Below, piece after piece: positions 43,085-52,117 of a stretch of 64,000 bases of DNA. The notes under the pieces are model-generated. The model did not search any database and had not been told where the DNA came from. It saw only the letters and a program-made list of their open reading frames with translations. Origin of the DNA: DATGPD01 sp041398565 (GTDB lineage: Bacteria; Planctomycetota; UBA1135; UBA2386); the NCBI GenBank assembly GCA_041398565.1, contig JAWKUN010000002.1, positions 558,001 through 622,000 on the forward strand. The letters are read 5' to 3'. The position numbers were made by a program, and so were the translations under genes. Position 1 is the stretch's first letter; every line of letters starts with the position of its first letter.

Positions 43085-44809
43085 TCAAGGTCGGAGCCGG
43101 TCGAGACTGCCGTGGCGGACGAGTTCGCCGAGCGGCACGGGGCCGGAGGCCGGCGGCAGCGAGAAGCGCAGGAACACCGCTTCGGCCAGCGCCTGCGGCA
43201 GGTCGAAGCGCAGGGCTCGGCAGCGCTCGCCGTCGCCATCGAGCACTTCGACCGCGAAGTCGAGTCGCGGCCGTTCGGTACGCTGGCCGGTCTCCAGGCG
43301 GGTCCAAGGGAACAGCCAGCGCGAATGCTGCATGAGCAGGGGCTGCCCGTGCACCGCCACCGCGCGGTCGCCGACGCGCCGAACTTCGGTGCGGGTGGGC
43401 AGGCTGCGGTCTTCGGGCAACACCGTGAGCACGCGCACCTGTCGCGTGGGGTCGGCAAGCACGACCCGCACGAGGTCTTCGGCGAACTGGGCGCTGAAGG
43501 TGCCGCCTGGGAAGTTCAGCAGGTAGATCGGTTGCGCCGGCGGCAACTGCTCGGCCATCGCGCGCAGCTTCTCCTCGATCGCGATGGGCTCGTTGGTCGC
43601 TTCGATGATGTAGCGGTTCTTGAAGTAGAGCCACCGCGACTGTTGGCTCAGCCAAGCGAGGTAGACGATGCCGCAGGCGATCCAGATGCCGCGGTGCCGG
43701 TGTGCGCGGGCGAGCGCCAGGCCGAAGGTGCCGGCGACCGCGAGCGAGGGCAGGAAGAGGTAGCGCTCGCTGATGTAGACCACGCTGGCGGGCAGCCAGG
43801 TGACGAGCGCCAGCAGCAGGAACCACCACAGCGCGCGCTCGCGGCGGAGCCAAGCGACGAGGAGCAGCGGCACGGCCAGACCGAGCGCGGTACCGAACGC
43901 CGTCACCCGCTCGGCCTGCTGGTCGGGTCGCATGAACGGCGGCGTGATGCCGGCGAGCAGGAGGTTCTCGCTGTAGGTGCGCAGCTGCAGCCACAGGTGC
44001 TGAACGAAGTCGGGACGCGATGGAGCGACGAAGTACGGATACACGAGGTCGCTGCCGCCGGCGCGCGCCAGCACGAGATGACGTGCGCCCAGGTAGAGGC
44101 CTGCCAGCAGGGCGTAGCCGAGAAGGAGGAGCCGGTCGGTCCGTCGCGCATCGGGCGGCCGGTGCAGCAGCAGGCGATCGAGCACCCACGCCAGCAGCGG
44201 TAGCGGCAACGCCAGCTCCTTCGACGCGAGCGCGAAGGCGTAGCACGGCAGTGCCAGCCAACGCCAGCGGCCACGCGCCGTGTGGCAGAGGAGCGCGCCG
44301 ACGAACCCCAGCGCCAAGAGGGTCTCGTTGCGCCCGGCGACGTACCAGATCGTCTCGGCGTGGCAGGCGCAGCCGGTGAAGGCGAGCGCTGCGGCCAGCG
44401 GCGGCACGATCCCGGGCAACAGGCGCAGGAAGAGCAGCGCCGCCAGCAGGCACGTCGCCAGGTAGAGCAGCCCGTTGCTGGCGAGCAGGCCGAAGGCGGT
44501 GCCGCCGTGCACGCTGACGTCGAGCGCGTAGCTGAGCATGAGCGTCGGCCGGAAGAAGCGCACGACGCTGGTGCAGTCGACCCACCACAGATGGTCCCAA
44601 CGGTTCTCGATGATGCAGGCGTCGAGCAGGCCGACGCGGCCGGCGCGCAGGTCCGACACCAGGCGGAGGTAGCGGTAGTCGTCGGGATCGAGCTGCGGGA
44701 AGCGAAGGATCGGCAGCACCACCACGGCGGCCAACGCCGTGACTGCCAGCAGCACGAGCGTCGTGCGCCAGCTCGCCAGTGCGGCGGAGGCGGAGGCGGA
44801 TGGGTGCAT
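43085..44809 (-). CDS. polytopic membrane protein, glycosyltransferase-like
   Basis: The product is 574 aa. About 10-11 hydrophobic helices cover the first 400 residues, followed by a soluble C-terminal domain of about 150 residues. The first extracytoplasmic loop reads LDPDDYRYLRLV, and a later one has CHAETIWYVAGRNETLL. Acidic motifs in the first loop and this topology are usual for GT-C-type glycosyltransferases and O-antigen or mannosyltransferase-like proteins (the N-terminal part recalls tetratricopeptide-linked planctomycete membrane proteins). The exact activity is not established from sequence. ATG 44809 was chosen because the preceding in-frame residues are Arg/Pro-rich and before the first helix. 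Confidence 0.7.
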   Translation of the reverse strand: MHPSASASAALASWRTTLVLLAVTALAAVVVLPILRFPQLDPDDYRYLRLVSDLRAGRVGLLDACIIENRWDHLWWVDCTSVVRFFRPTLMLSYALDVSVHGGTAFGLLASNGLLYLATCLLAALLFLRLLPGIVPPLAAALAFTGCACHAETIWYVAGRNETLLALGFVGALLCHTARGRWRWLALPCYAFALASKELALPLPLLAWVLDRLLLHRPPDARRTDRLLLLGYALLAGLYLGARHLVLARAGGSDLVYPYFVAPSRPDFVQHLWLQLRTYSENLLLAGITPPFMRPDQQAERVTAFGTALGLAVPLLLVAWLRRERALWWFLLLALVTWLPASVVYISERYLFLPSLAVAGTFGLALARAHRHRGIWIACGIVYLAWLSQQSRWLYFKNRYIIEATNEPIAIEEKLRAMAEQLPPAQPIYLLNFPGGTFSAQFAEDLVRVVLADPTRQVRVLTVLPEDRSLPTRTEVRRVGDRAVAVHGQPLLMQHSRWLFPWTRLETGQRTERPRLDFAVEVLDGDGERCRALRFDLPQALAEAVFLRFSLPPASGPVPLGELVRHGSLDRLRP

Positions 44810-45084
44810 GGGCTGCGGGCGGCGGCCGGAACAGCCCGCGCGTCGTGCCACGGAGGGTGGACGTCGGCGGAGGCCGAGCGGGCATGAAGGAAGCGCGGCC
44901 GGCGCGCTGCCGCAAGCAAGACCTGGCTTCGCAGCTTGGTGTGCCGCGCTCGGGCCGCGGCTCGGCGGCGATCGGGGTGCCAGGGGTTGTCGGCGTAGCC
45001 GGTGGCGAGTCCTGGTCGCGACGGGACGGCGTGCCGATCCCGCCGAGACCGTCTACCGCGTGCGGACTCGGTGAGCTCTCGGGC

Positions 45085-45321
45085 TCAGCTCTCGAGCCCG
45101 TCCCAGCAGGCTCGGCCGCGGCGGCAGGTGCTCGCCGCCACAAGGTCGTCGTCGGGACCGACTTCGCGGCAGGTCTTGAGGCACCAGGCGTAGCCATCGC
45201 CGGGGTGCTTGCGGTCGTCGAAGATCTCGTCGTCGAGCGACTGCGTCAGCATGTGCTTGATGACGAAGGACGGGCACACGTCCTTGGGGAGCAGGTCGCG
45301 GTGGGTGCGCTTGTCTTGCAT
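45085..45321 (-). CDS. small Cys-containing protein of the molybdenum hydroxylase operon
   Basis: The product is 78 aa with five Cys (C16, C47, C51, C66, C72), including WCLKTC and STCRRGRAC. ATG 45321 follows the FAD-subunit stop codon with a 2-bp gap, so it is the fourth cistron of that operon. It has no signal peptide. It is not PaoD/XdhC, the usual 300-residue molybdenum-cofactor insertion factor. It could bind a metal or FeS centre, or assist assembly of the complex, but no family was recognised. Confidence 0.6.
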   Translation of the reverse strand: MQDKRTHRDLLPKDVCPSFVIKHMLTQSLDDEIFDDRKHPGDGYAWCLKTCREVGPDDDLVAASTCRRGRACWDGLES

Positions 45322-45323
45322 GG

Positions 45324-46316
45324 TCAGCCCTCCAAACCCATGGCCTGGCGCAGCGCCATGGCGGCGACCGCCTGGCCGACCTGGACCTTGTAGCCGTTCT
45401 GGTAGAGCGGCTTGGCGCCGGCGAACGCTGCCGCCGCCGCCTGCGCGCACAGCTCGGCGCTGGGGGCCTGGCCGACCAGCATCTCGGCTGCCTTGGCGAA
45501 GGGCACCGGGCCCGGAGCCACCGCGCCGAGGCAGAGCGCCGCGGCGGTGATCTTGCCCTCGGCCACCGAGATCACGGCAGCCGCCGTGGTCGTCGGCCAG
45601 TCGAAGCTCTGCTTCTCGCGCGATTCGCAGTAGCTGCCGCGTGCGTGGGCGCGTGGCTTGGGCAGGTGGATCCAGGTGACCACCTCGTCCGCCGCGAGCG
45701 TGTGGTCGGGGCCGCCAGCGGTGGCCTGCGCCGGCCACAAGCTCGCCACCTTGATTCGGCGCTCGCCGTCGCCGCGCTGCACCGTCACCTCGGCGTCGAG
45801 GGCTATCAGCGCGGGCGCCAGGTTGCTCGGGTGTACCCGCACGCAGTCGTCGTAGGCCATCACCGAGTGGTAGCGGTTCTCGCCGTACATGGCGTAGCAG
45901 ACCTCGCCGCCCTTGTGCGCGCACGGGAACGCGGCGCTGCGCAGGTACCAGCAGCGGGCCTGCTGCAGCAGGTTCCCGGCCACCGTCGCACGGTTGCGGA
46001 TCTGCGGGGTGGCGGCGACGCCCGCCGCTTCGCGCAGGCCGGCGAAGGCAGGATCGGCGAGCTCGGGCGCGGCGGCCAGCTGACTCAGACTCACCAGGCC
46101 GCCGACCCCGATCGAGCCGTCGGCGTGCGCCTCGACCTTGGCCAGATCCTGGCGCAGAGCCAGCAGGTCGATCAGTGTGCCCGGCTCGAACACGCGCTCT
46201 TTCATGCGGTCGAGCAGGTCGATGCCCGCCGCCTTGAACACCGAGTCGGGGTTGCTCTTCGCCTCACGGCAGGCGCCGGCGAGATCTTCGGCGCGCACGA
46301 ATTCGAATGGCTTCAT
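45324..46316 (-). CDS. FAD-binding subunit of a PaoABC-type molybdenum hydroxylase, with extra FeS loop
   Basis: The product is 330 aa. The FAD-binding motifs of the xanthine dehydrogenase medium chain are present: VGGLVSLSQLAA and ATPQIRNRATVAGNLLQQ. Directly after comes a Cys-rich insertion with C122, C132, C140 and possibly C158 (RCWYLRSAAFPC, EVCYAMYGENRYH). This resembles the loop that binds an additional [4Fe-4S] cluster in E. coli PaoB and 4-hydroxybenzoyl-CoA reductase. Electrons would pass Mo to 2Fe-2S to 4Fe-4S to FAD. The gene starts one base after the Mo-subunit stop. The true electron acceptor is unknown. Confidence 0.88.
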   Translation of the reverse strand: MKPFEFVRAEDLAGACREAKSNPDSVFKAAGIDLLDRMKERVFEPGTLIDLLALRQDLAKVEAHADGSIGVGGLVSLSQLAAAPELADPAFAGLREAAGVAATPQIRNRATVAGNLLQQARCWYLRSAAFPCAHKGGEVCYAMYGENRYHSVMAYDDCVRVHPSNLAPALIALDAEVTVQRGDGERRIKVASLWPAQATAGGPDHTLAADEVVTWIHLPKPRAHARGSYCESREKQSFDWPTTTAAAVISVAEGKITAAALCLGAVAPGPVPFAKAAEMLVGQAPSAELCAQAAAAAFAGAKPLYQNGYKVQVGQAVAAMALRQAMGLEG

Positions 46317-46317
46317 C

Positions 46318-48594
46318 TCAGTCGCCCTGCTTCTTGGAGTTCTTCCGGCTGGTGTCCTTCCCGGCCAGCGCCGCCAGCACCTTGTCGGGCGTGATCGGCA
46401 GCGAACGGACCGGCACGCCGAGCGCGTTGGCGACCGCGTTGTGGATCGCCGCCGCCGGCGCGGTCGCCGGCGGTTCGCCGAGGCCGGCGGCGCCGACGTT
46501 GTTGGCCCCGTTGGCCACCGACACCATGATCGCTTCCAGCTCGGGCACGTCGACCGTGCCGGCGACCTTGTAGGTGCTGAGGTCGCCGTTCAGCATGCGG
46601 CCGATGCGGTGGTCGAGCACGCGCTGCTCGTGCAGGGCGTAGCTGATGCCCTGGGTGAGGGCGCCGAGCACCTGGCTCTCCGCCAGCTTCCTGGCGACCA
46701 CCAGACCGCAGTCCTGCACCGCCAGCATGCGCCGCACGCGTACGACGCCGGTGCGGGCGTCGACCTCGACGTCGGCGAACTGGCAGCCGCACACGTGGTC
46801 TTGGTACGGCTTGTAGTTGGGGAAGCGCTCGCCCTGCTCTTCGATCGGCTCGGGCCCGATCCGACGGCAGGCGTCGACGAAGCTCATCTTGCGCTGCCCG
46901 TCGAGCCGGAACTGCCCGTGCTCGTAGGTGAGCGCGCCGGCTTCGATGCCGAGCGACTTGGCGACGCGCTCGATCAGCTTGGCCTTGGCGCGCGCCGCGG
47001 CCAGGCGCGCTGCCGGCGCCACGCTGGGCGTGGTGGTGGAGCCACCGCTGGCTGGACCGGCCGGGTCGAGCGAATCGCCGGTGGTCGCCTTGACGCGCGC
47101 CAGATCGATGCCGAGTTCCTCGGCGACGAGCATGGCCAGCGCGGTCTTGAGACCCGTGCCGATGTCCTGCGACGCGTTGCGCACCTCGACCGTGCCGTCG
47201 TGGTGGATGCGGCAGGTCACCTTGTAGTTGCCGCCGCCGAGCTGCCCCCATACGGCGCTGGACAGGCCGGCGCCTTGCAGCAGCCAGGGTTTGCTCTCGT
47301 CGCGCGGTTGCCCAGGATCGGGGTTGTAGCGCTCCTTCCAGCCGAAGCGCTCGGCGCCGAGTTTCCATTCGTGTTGGCGCAGCGGCGACCCATCGTTGGC
47401 GAGCCGGAGCGCCAGCGGATCCATACCCAGCTTTCGCGCCAGCTCGTCGAGCGCGCCCTCGGCAGCGAAGAAGCCTTGCGGCCGGCCTGGCGCGCGCATC
47501 GCGCGGCCCGCGTCGGTGTCGGTGGCCAGGTCCTTGTGCCGCGCGCGACGCAGCTCGCGCGGTAGGTGCTCGACGTAGTAGGTGGGCCAGCTCGTGCCGC
47601 CTCCCTGGCCGGCGTGGCCCGGCCCGCCGAAGCCGCGGTAGTCCCAGGCGAGCAGCTTGCCCGCCTCGTCGGCCGCGGCGCGCACCTGGATGATCGCCGA
47701 CGGCCGGTTGCCGGCGCAGGTGTGCTCCTCGAAGCGGTCGAGCATGAGCTTCACCGGGCGCTTGCTCGCCATGCTCAGGCGCACGGCGTAGAGCCCTTCC
47801 GAACCGGGCGGGAACTTGGCACCGAAGCCGCCACCGACGAACTCGGCGTGCACGCGCACCTTGCTCTGCGGCAGTTTGGTCGCCTGCGCGAACGCCTGCT
47901 GGGTGATACCCACGGCCTGGGTCGACGCCCAGACTTCCAACTCGCCCGCGTCCTCCTTGAACCACGCGACCACCCCGTGCGACTCGAGGGCCGAGTGCGT
48001 CTGCACCTCGCAGCGGTAGGTCGCGTCGACCGTCGCCTTGGCCGCGCCGAGCGCCGCCTCGATCGGAGCGCTCTCGGGCCACGGGTCGGTGATGTGGCCG
48101 GCGGCGTCGACCTGCGGCGCGCCCTCGGCCTTACGGAAGTCGGTGTTGTGGTCCTCGGCCTCATACTCGACCTTCACCAGCAACGCTGCGTCCCGCGCCT
48201 GGTCGATGGTCTCGGCGGCGATCGCGGCGACGTCGTCGCCGACGAAGCGCACGCGGTGTCCGTTCTCCTTGGTGCGCAGCGCGGCGACCACGCCCGCCGC
48301 GCGCTCGGCGGCCGAGAAGTCGATGCTCTTGATCTTGCCGCGCGCGATGGTCGAGCGCACCAGCACGCCGTGCAGCAGGCCTGGCGGGTTGACGTCGAAC
48401 GCGTAGCGCGCCCGTCCGGTGACCTTGGCGACTGCGTCGACTCGGCTGGTGTCGGTGCCGATCACGCGGTGTTCGGTATTCAGGTCCCACGGCACGATAT
48501 CGCCATCGGCGATCTCGACCGACAAGACCTTGTGGTCGCCGGCGAAGCCGACGCTCATCTCGTGCTTGTCGCGCGGTGGACGCGGGGCGCTCAT
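46318..48594 (-). CDS. molybdopterin-binding large subunit of a xanthine dehydrogenase/aldehyde oxidoreductase family enzyme
   Basis: The product is 758 aa. The N-terminal domain starts at VTGRARYAFDVNPPG. The Mo-cofactor domains show FVGGGFGAKFPPG, AMRAPGRPQGFFAAE, ASQDIGTGLKT and, near the end, AGLGEPPATAP with E707 as the expected catalytic base. This places it in the PaoC/YagR group. Substrate, whether an aromatic or aliphatic aldehyde or an N-heterocycle, cannot be read from sequence. Its start overlaps the 2Fe-2S subunit stop by 4 bases. It lacks its own signal peptide, so export would rely on the TAT signal of the small subunit. Confidence 0.92.
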   Translation of the reverse strand: MSAPRPPRDKHEMSVGFAGDHKVLSVEIADGDIVPWDLNTEHRVIGTDTSRVDAVAKVTGRARYAFDVNPPGLLHGVLVRSTIARGKIKSIDFSAAERAAGVVAALRTKENGHRVRFVGDDVAAIAAETIDQARDAALLVKVEYEAEDHNTDFRKAEGAPQVDAAGHITDPWPESAPIEAALGAAKATVDATYRCEVQTHSALESHGVVAWFKEDAGELEVWASTQAVGITQQAFAQATKLPQSKVRVHAEFVGGGFGAKFPPGSEGLYAVRLSMASKRPVKLMLDRFEEHTCAGNRPSAIIQVRAAADEAGKLLAWDYRGFGGPGHAGQGGGTSWPTYYVEHLPRELRRARHKDLATDTDAGRAMRAPGRPQGFFAAEGALDELARKLGMDPLALRLANDGSPLRQHEWKLGAERFGWKERYNPDPGQPRDESKPWLLQGAGLSSAVWGQLGGGNYKVTCRIHHDGTVEVRNASQDIGTGLKTALAMLVAEELGIDLARVKATTGDSLDPAGPASGGSTTTPSVAPAARLAAARAKAKLIERVAKSLGIEAGALTYEHGQFRLDGQRKMSFVDACRRIGPEPIEEQGERFPNYKPYQDHVCGCQFADVEVDARTGVVRVRRMLAVQDCGLVVARKLAESQVLGALTQGISYALHEQRVLDHRIGRMLNGDLSTYKVAGTVDVPELEAIMVSVANGANNVGAAGLGEPPATAPAAAIHNAVANALGVPVRSLPITPDKVLAALAGKDTSRKNSKKQGD

Positions 48595-49220
48595 CGGCCA
48601 CCTCCTCGCTTGGCGCCGGTGACCTTGGCGGCCTGCTCGACGGCATCGACCACGCGCGTGTAGGTGCCGCACCGGCAGATGTTGCCCGACAGGCAGCCGG
48701 CGATCTCGCCGCGCGAGGCGGTCTTGCCGGCGTTCAGGCAGGCGATGCCCGACATGATCATGCCCGGAGTGCAGAAACCGCACTGCAACGCGTCGCACTC
48801 GATGAAGGAGCGTTGCAGGGGGTGCAGGTCGTCGGCCGTGCCGACCCCCTCGATGGTGCGCACGTCGCGGCCTTCCGCGTCGAGTGCCAGCATCATGCAG
48901 GCGTTCACCGCCTCGCCGTCGAGGTGCACGGTGCAGCCGCCGCAGGCGCCGCGGTCGCACACCTTCTTGGTGCCGGTGAGATCGAGGCGGTCGCGCAGCG
49001 CGTCGAGCAGCGTGGTGCGCGGCTCGACCTGCAGCTTGCGGGCGTCGCCGTTGATCTGCAGCGTGATCTCGTGCAGGCCGGGGCGTCGCCGCGTGACGGG
49101 AGCGTGGTCCGTGGCGGTCGCGGCGCTGGCCGAGGTGCCGGCGATGGCCGCGACCGAAGCTCCCTTGAAGAAGGACCGCCGCGAGAAGCCGGCGTCGTCA
49201 GGGACGTTTGGGGTGTGCAT
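48591..49220 (-). CDS. TAT-exported [2Fe-2S] subunit of molybdenum hydroxylase
   Basis: The product is 209 aa. A twin-arginine signal (GFSRRSFFKGASVAAIAG, residues 11-28) directs folded export. The plant-type ferredoxin cluster uses C88, C93, C96 and C108 (VCDRGACGGCTVHLDG), and the second cluster C147, C150, C182 and C184 (CGFCTPGM, NICRCGTY), as in all small subunits of the xanthine dehydrogenase family. It is the first gene of the four-cistron operon. The TAT signal predicts a periplasmic complex, as for E. coli PaoABC. Confidence 0.93.
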   Translation of the reverse strand: MHTPNVPDDAGFSRRSFFKGASVAAIAGTSASAATATDHAPVTRRRPGLHEITLQINGDARKLQVEPRTTLLDALRDRLDLTGTKKVCDRGACGGCTVHLDGEAVNACMMLALDAEGRDVRTIEGVGTADDLHPLQRSFIECDALQCGFCTPGMIMSGIACLNAGKTASRGEIAGCLSGNICRCGTYTRVVDAVEQAAKVTGAKRGGGR

Positions 49221-49393
49221 GGTGTTTCGACCTGCAGCGGGCGAGGGGAACGAGGATACGCGGGTCGCCGTCGCCTTGCCTGGTCCATTTTCGACCCAGC
49301 GTCCGGCGGTGGAGCGTCGCTCCGTCCGCTCGAGGCTGGCGCGGTCGGCGACCGACCGGAGTCGCGCCGGTCGCGCGTCATCCCGCCGCTCCG

Positions 49394-49831
49394 TCAGGAA
49401 CCGGAAGTGTGGTCGTGGGTGATCACCAGTCCGTGCGCCTTGCGTTCCACGATCAGGGTGAAGTAGCCCGCCGCCGGGGTGGTGCGGTCGAGGGTGTAGC
49501 GACCGAGCACCAGCGCCGCGTCCGACCCGAGCGGCCGGACCTCGAGGAGTTCGAAGGCGAGCGTGCCGCGCGCCTCCGCAGTCGGATAGCCCCGTTGGTA
49601 GGTCGCCAAGAGATCGTCGCGCCCGCGCACGATGCCAGTCTTGCCGCAGAACGACAGCCGTGGGTCGTTCCAGTAGGTGGTGACGAAGGCTTCGAGATCG
49701 CCCCGGTTCCATGCCGCCGCCTGGCTGTCGAGCACGGTCTGTACCTCCGCCGACCGGATCGGGGCGGCACAACCGAGGAGGAGGGTGCAGGCGCAGGGTA
49801 CGAGGAGGAGCAGCGGGGGAGGCCGACGCAT
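49394..49831 (-). CDS. lipoprotein with SnoaL/NTF2-like fold (DUF4440-like)
   Basis: The product is 145 aa. The lipoprotein signal has lipobox LLGC. The mature part reads VLDSQAAAWNRGDLEAFVTTYWNDPRLSF, then GRDDLLATYQRGYP, and ends with HGLVITHDHTS, the pattern of cone-shaped NTF2-like proteins (DUF4440/SnoaL). Such domains bind small ligands or act as isomerases; none is suggested here. It is transcribed in the same direction as the molybdenum hydroxylase, 173 bp upstream of its first gene. Confidence 0.8.
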   Translation of the reverse strand: MRRPPPLLLLVPCACTLLLGCAAPIRSAEVQTVLDSQAAAWNRGDLEAFVTTYWNDPRLSFCGKTGIVRGRDDLLATYQRGYPTAEARGTLAFELLEVRPLGSDAALVLGRYTLDRTTPAAGYFTLIVERKAHGLVITHDHTSGS

Positions 49832-49893
49832 CGGCGCAGCGTAGCGCCGGATCCGCTGCTTCCATCGCGCGGCGACGTGACCGGAGTCGACGT

Positions 49894-50970
49894 TCAGCGC
49901 CGGCTGGCCTGGCCTTCGACGTGCAGCGCGTCCAGGGTGACGGTGCGGACGGTGTCGGCCATGCGCGTCAGTTCGGCGGCGCGCGTGTCGCGCAGGGCCA
50001 TGGCCCGAGAGTTCTTGGTGACTTCGTCGTCCACGTGGGCGACCAGGGCGTCGCGGCTGCCGACGCGGACCAGTTCGGCCCGCACCGCGTCGAGGTCGTC
50101 GTCGCAGACTCGGAACAAGTAGTGGAAGCGCGGCGCCAGCCGCCCGTAGGTGCCGTCGAGGACAGGCTCGGCGCGCACGAACGCGGCGGCGGCGGCTTCC
50201 AGCATCGTCCGGTACTTGCGGTGCGCCAGCGCGCGGGCCTCGATGCTGGTGTAGAGGCGCTGCCGGCGGCCGTCGGCGGGGATGGGCGACTCGAACGAGG
50301 TGTCGCCGAGCACGCGCACGGCGAAGGCGATGCAATCGACGTCGGGCATCTCGAGGGTCGTGCCCGCATACCACGCTTGGTAGAGCGTGATCCCGGCGAA
50401 AACGCGACCCTGGCGGTCGGCGTAGAGGTGCCCGAAGTAGTCGGCCAGGATGCGGTGCCCGGGGTCGTGATCGAGCGCGGCGACGACGCGCGCGAAGGCG
50501 GCATCGGCGTCGGGCGGGTAGCCGTGCAAGAGGTTGGCGAAGCGTTCGCGCCAGGTCAGCGCTGGCCGGCGCACGACCCTGCCGCCGACCCAGTCGTAGT
50601 CGAACTGCCGCGCGAGGTCGGGCAGGAGCGCGCTCGCGGGCATGGCTCGGCGCACGGCGGCGTGCTCGGCGCTGCCGGCCTCCACCACGTGGCGAGCAGG
50701 CGCGACGCCGGGGGCCCACTCGTCGGGATCGAAGGTCGGGGCCGGCGTCGCTGGCGGCGTGTCCGTCTCGTCGGCGTGCAGGGACGCGATGCGGCGCAGC
50801 GCTGGATCGGGCTCCTGGCGCAAGCGCTGCTCGACGCGCCGGACCAGCATCGCTTGCCGCAAGACCGGCAGGCGATCGAAGGCGGCGAGGGCCGCGTCGT
50901 CGCTCTGCGTCTGCGTCTGCGGCGCGGCGAGGAACGGGAGCGAGGCCGTGAGCAGGATGGCGAGCGTCAT
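49894..50970 (-). CDS. secreted protein of unknown function
   Basis: The product is 358 aa with a short signal peptide (MTLAILLTASLPFLAAPQTQT). The sequence is mostly alpha-helical, with conserved-looking blocks such as FDYDWVGGRVVRRPALTWRE, HDPGHRILADYFGHLYADR and MPDVDCIAFAVRVLGD. I do not recognise a family. It ends 62 bp before the NTF2-like lipoprotein on the same strand. Long gene-free repeat DNA lies upstream. Confidence 0.65.
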   Translation of the reverse strand: MTLAILLTASLPFLAAPQTQTQSDDAALAAFDRLPVLRQAMLVRRVEQRLRQEPDPALRRIASLHADETDTPPATPAPTFDPDEWAPGVAPARHVVEAGSAEHAAVRRAMPASALLPDLARQFDYDWVGGRVVRRPALTWRERFANLLHGYPPDADAAFARVVAALDHDPGHRILADYFGHLYADRQGRVFAGITLYQAWYAGTTLEMPDVDCIAFAVRVLGDTSFESPIPADGRRQRLYTSIEARALAHRKYRTMLEAAAAAFVRAEPVLDGTYGRLAPRFHYLFRVCDDDLDAVRAELVRVGSRDALVAHVDDEVTKNSRAMALRDTRAAELTRMADTVRTVTLDALHVEGQASRR

Positions 50971-51354
50971 GGGCGGTCCGCGCCGGGCGGGGCGGGCACT
51001 CTACCGGCGTGATCGAGGCCGCGGACGACCGACTCCCAGGCGCCGGTCCCACGAGCGTCGATTCCCCGAGAGCCTGCCGGCTGCTTCGTGTTCTGTCGCG
51101 ACGTCGTCGGCCGAAGCACGCCGATACCGTACGGAATTGGCCTCTTGCGAACTTTTCTTTTCGACCATGATAACCGCCGGGGCGTCGCGCTCTAGATGGC
51201 GTTGTCTGTGACCGAGAGATCGGTTCTCGCGGCCGCGGACGAGCCGACGCAAGGCTTCTCCACCTAGGAGTGGGACCGCACGGTGCGGAACTGCTCCGGG
51301 GGCGAGGTGGAGAAGCCTTCGTCCTTTTCTGTAGGGCCCCCGTCGCGTCCCCGG
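50971..51354. other. gene-free stretch with a large inverted repeat
   Basis: No gene is supported. An AT-richer patch around 51131-51175 (including AACTTTTCTTTTCG) could hold a promoter for the minus-strand gene downstream. A perfect 15-bp inverted repeat follows at 51251-51319, described separately. Confidence 0.35.
51251..51319. repeat. inverted repeat with 15-bp perfect arms
   Basis: AAGGCTTCTCCACCT (51251-51265) and AGGTGGAGAAGCCTT (51305-51319) are exact reverse complements. Between them CCGCAC (51276-51281) and GTGCGG (51283-51288) form an inner hairpin. The whole 69 bp can fold into one long branched stem or cruciform. It lies 36 bp before the repeat A array. No T-run follows. Confidence 0.8.
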
Positions 51355-52080
51355 GGCCGCAACCAGTGTTTGCTGCAGTTGAAGCCGCGCCGACCAGAAG
51401 GGGCCCGGCCACTTTGTTGCTGGGGCTTCCAGTGCCGCTGGAAACAAGCGAGTTGGGCGCGATGGCAAGCGGAACGGCATCGCCGAATTCGCGCGTGGCG
51501 CGAGGATCCGCGGCACTTGCAGCTCAGCGCGGCCGGCGGCCGCAACCCAAAAGGTTGATGTCGGCGCAGCGCCGACCAGAGGGGGCCGCTGGCGCTGCTG
51601 TTGCTCGGAGCTTCCAGGGCTGCTCGGTCGTGCCTGGTCAGCTCTGTGGGCAACGGAACAACACGGCCGGAATTCGCGCCCGCCGCGACGATTCGCAGCC
51701 CTTGCAGCTCAGCGCAGTTGGCGGCCGCAACCCGGCTGATGTCGGCGCAGCGCTGACCAGAGGGGGCTGCCGGCGCCGTTGTTGCTTGGAGCTTCCAGGG
51801 CCGCTCGGGCGTGGCCGCCTGGTCACTCTGTGGCAACGGAACAACACGAAGGAATCGCCCGCCGCGACGATTCGCAGCCCTTGCGCCTGGCAGCTGGCGG
51901 CCGCAACCCAAAGGGTTGATGCCGGCGCAGCGCCGACCAGGTGGCCGCTGCTGCTGTTGTTGCTTGGAGCTTCCAGGGCTGCTCGGGCGTGGCCTGGTCA
52001 GCTCTGTGGCAACGGAACAACACGGCCGAATTCGCGCCCGCCGCGACGATTCGCAGCCCTTGCAGCTCAGCGCGGCCGGC
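51355..52080 (+). repeat. repeat family A: four direct tandem units of 176-185 bp
   Basis: Units are 51355-51537, 51538-51722, 51723-51898 and 51899-52080, each beginning GGCCGCAACC. Each contains a GGCGC-type palindrome (TCGGCGCAGCGCCGA in unit 2), then CGACCAG, GCTTCCAG, GGCAACGGAACA or a variant, and a closing block (GATTCGCAGCCCTTGCAGC in units 2 and 4; GATCCGCGGCACTTGCAGC in unit 1). Unit 1 is the most divergent and closest to the dispersed copy at 19601-19754. The stretch is open in several frames on both strands, but the translations simply repeat. Confidence 0.85.
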
Positions 52081-52117
52081 GGCCGCGATGGGCTGCACCT
52101 GCCGCGAATCCCCGCGG

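Noticed and set aside
51355..52080. CRISPR array
   Set aside because: Units are about 180 bp, directly adjacent and similar throughout; there are no unique spacers and no cas genes.
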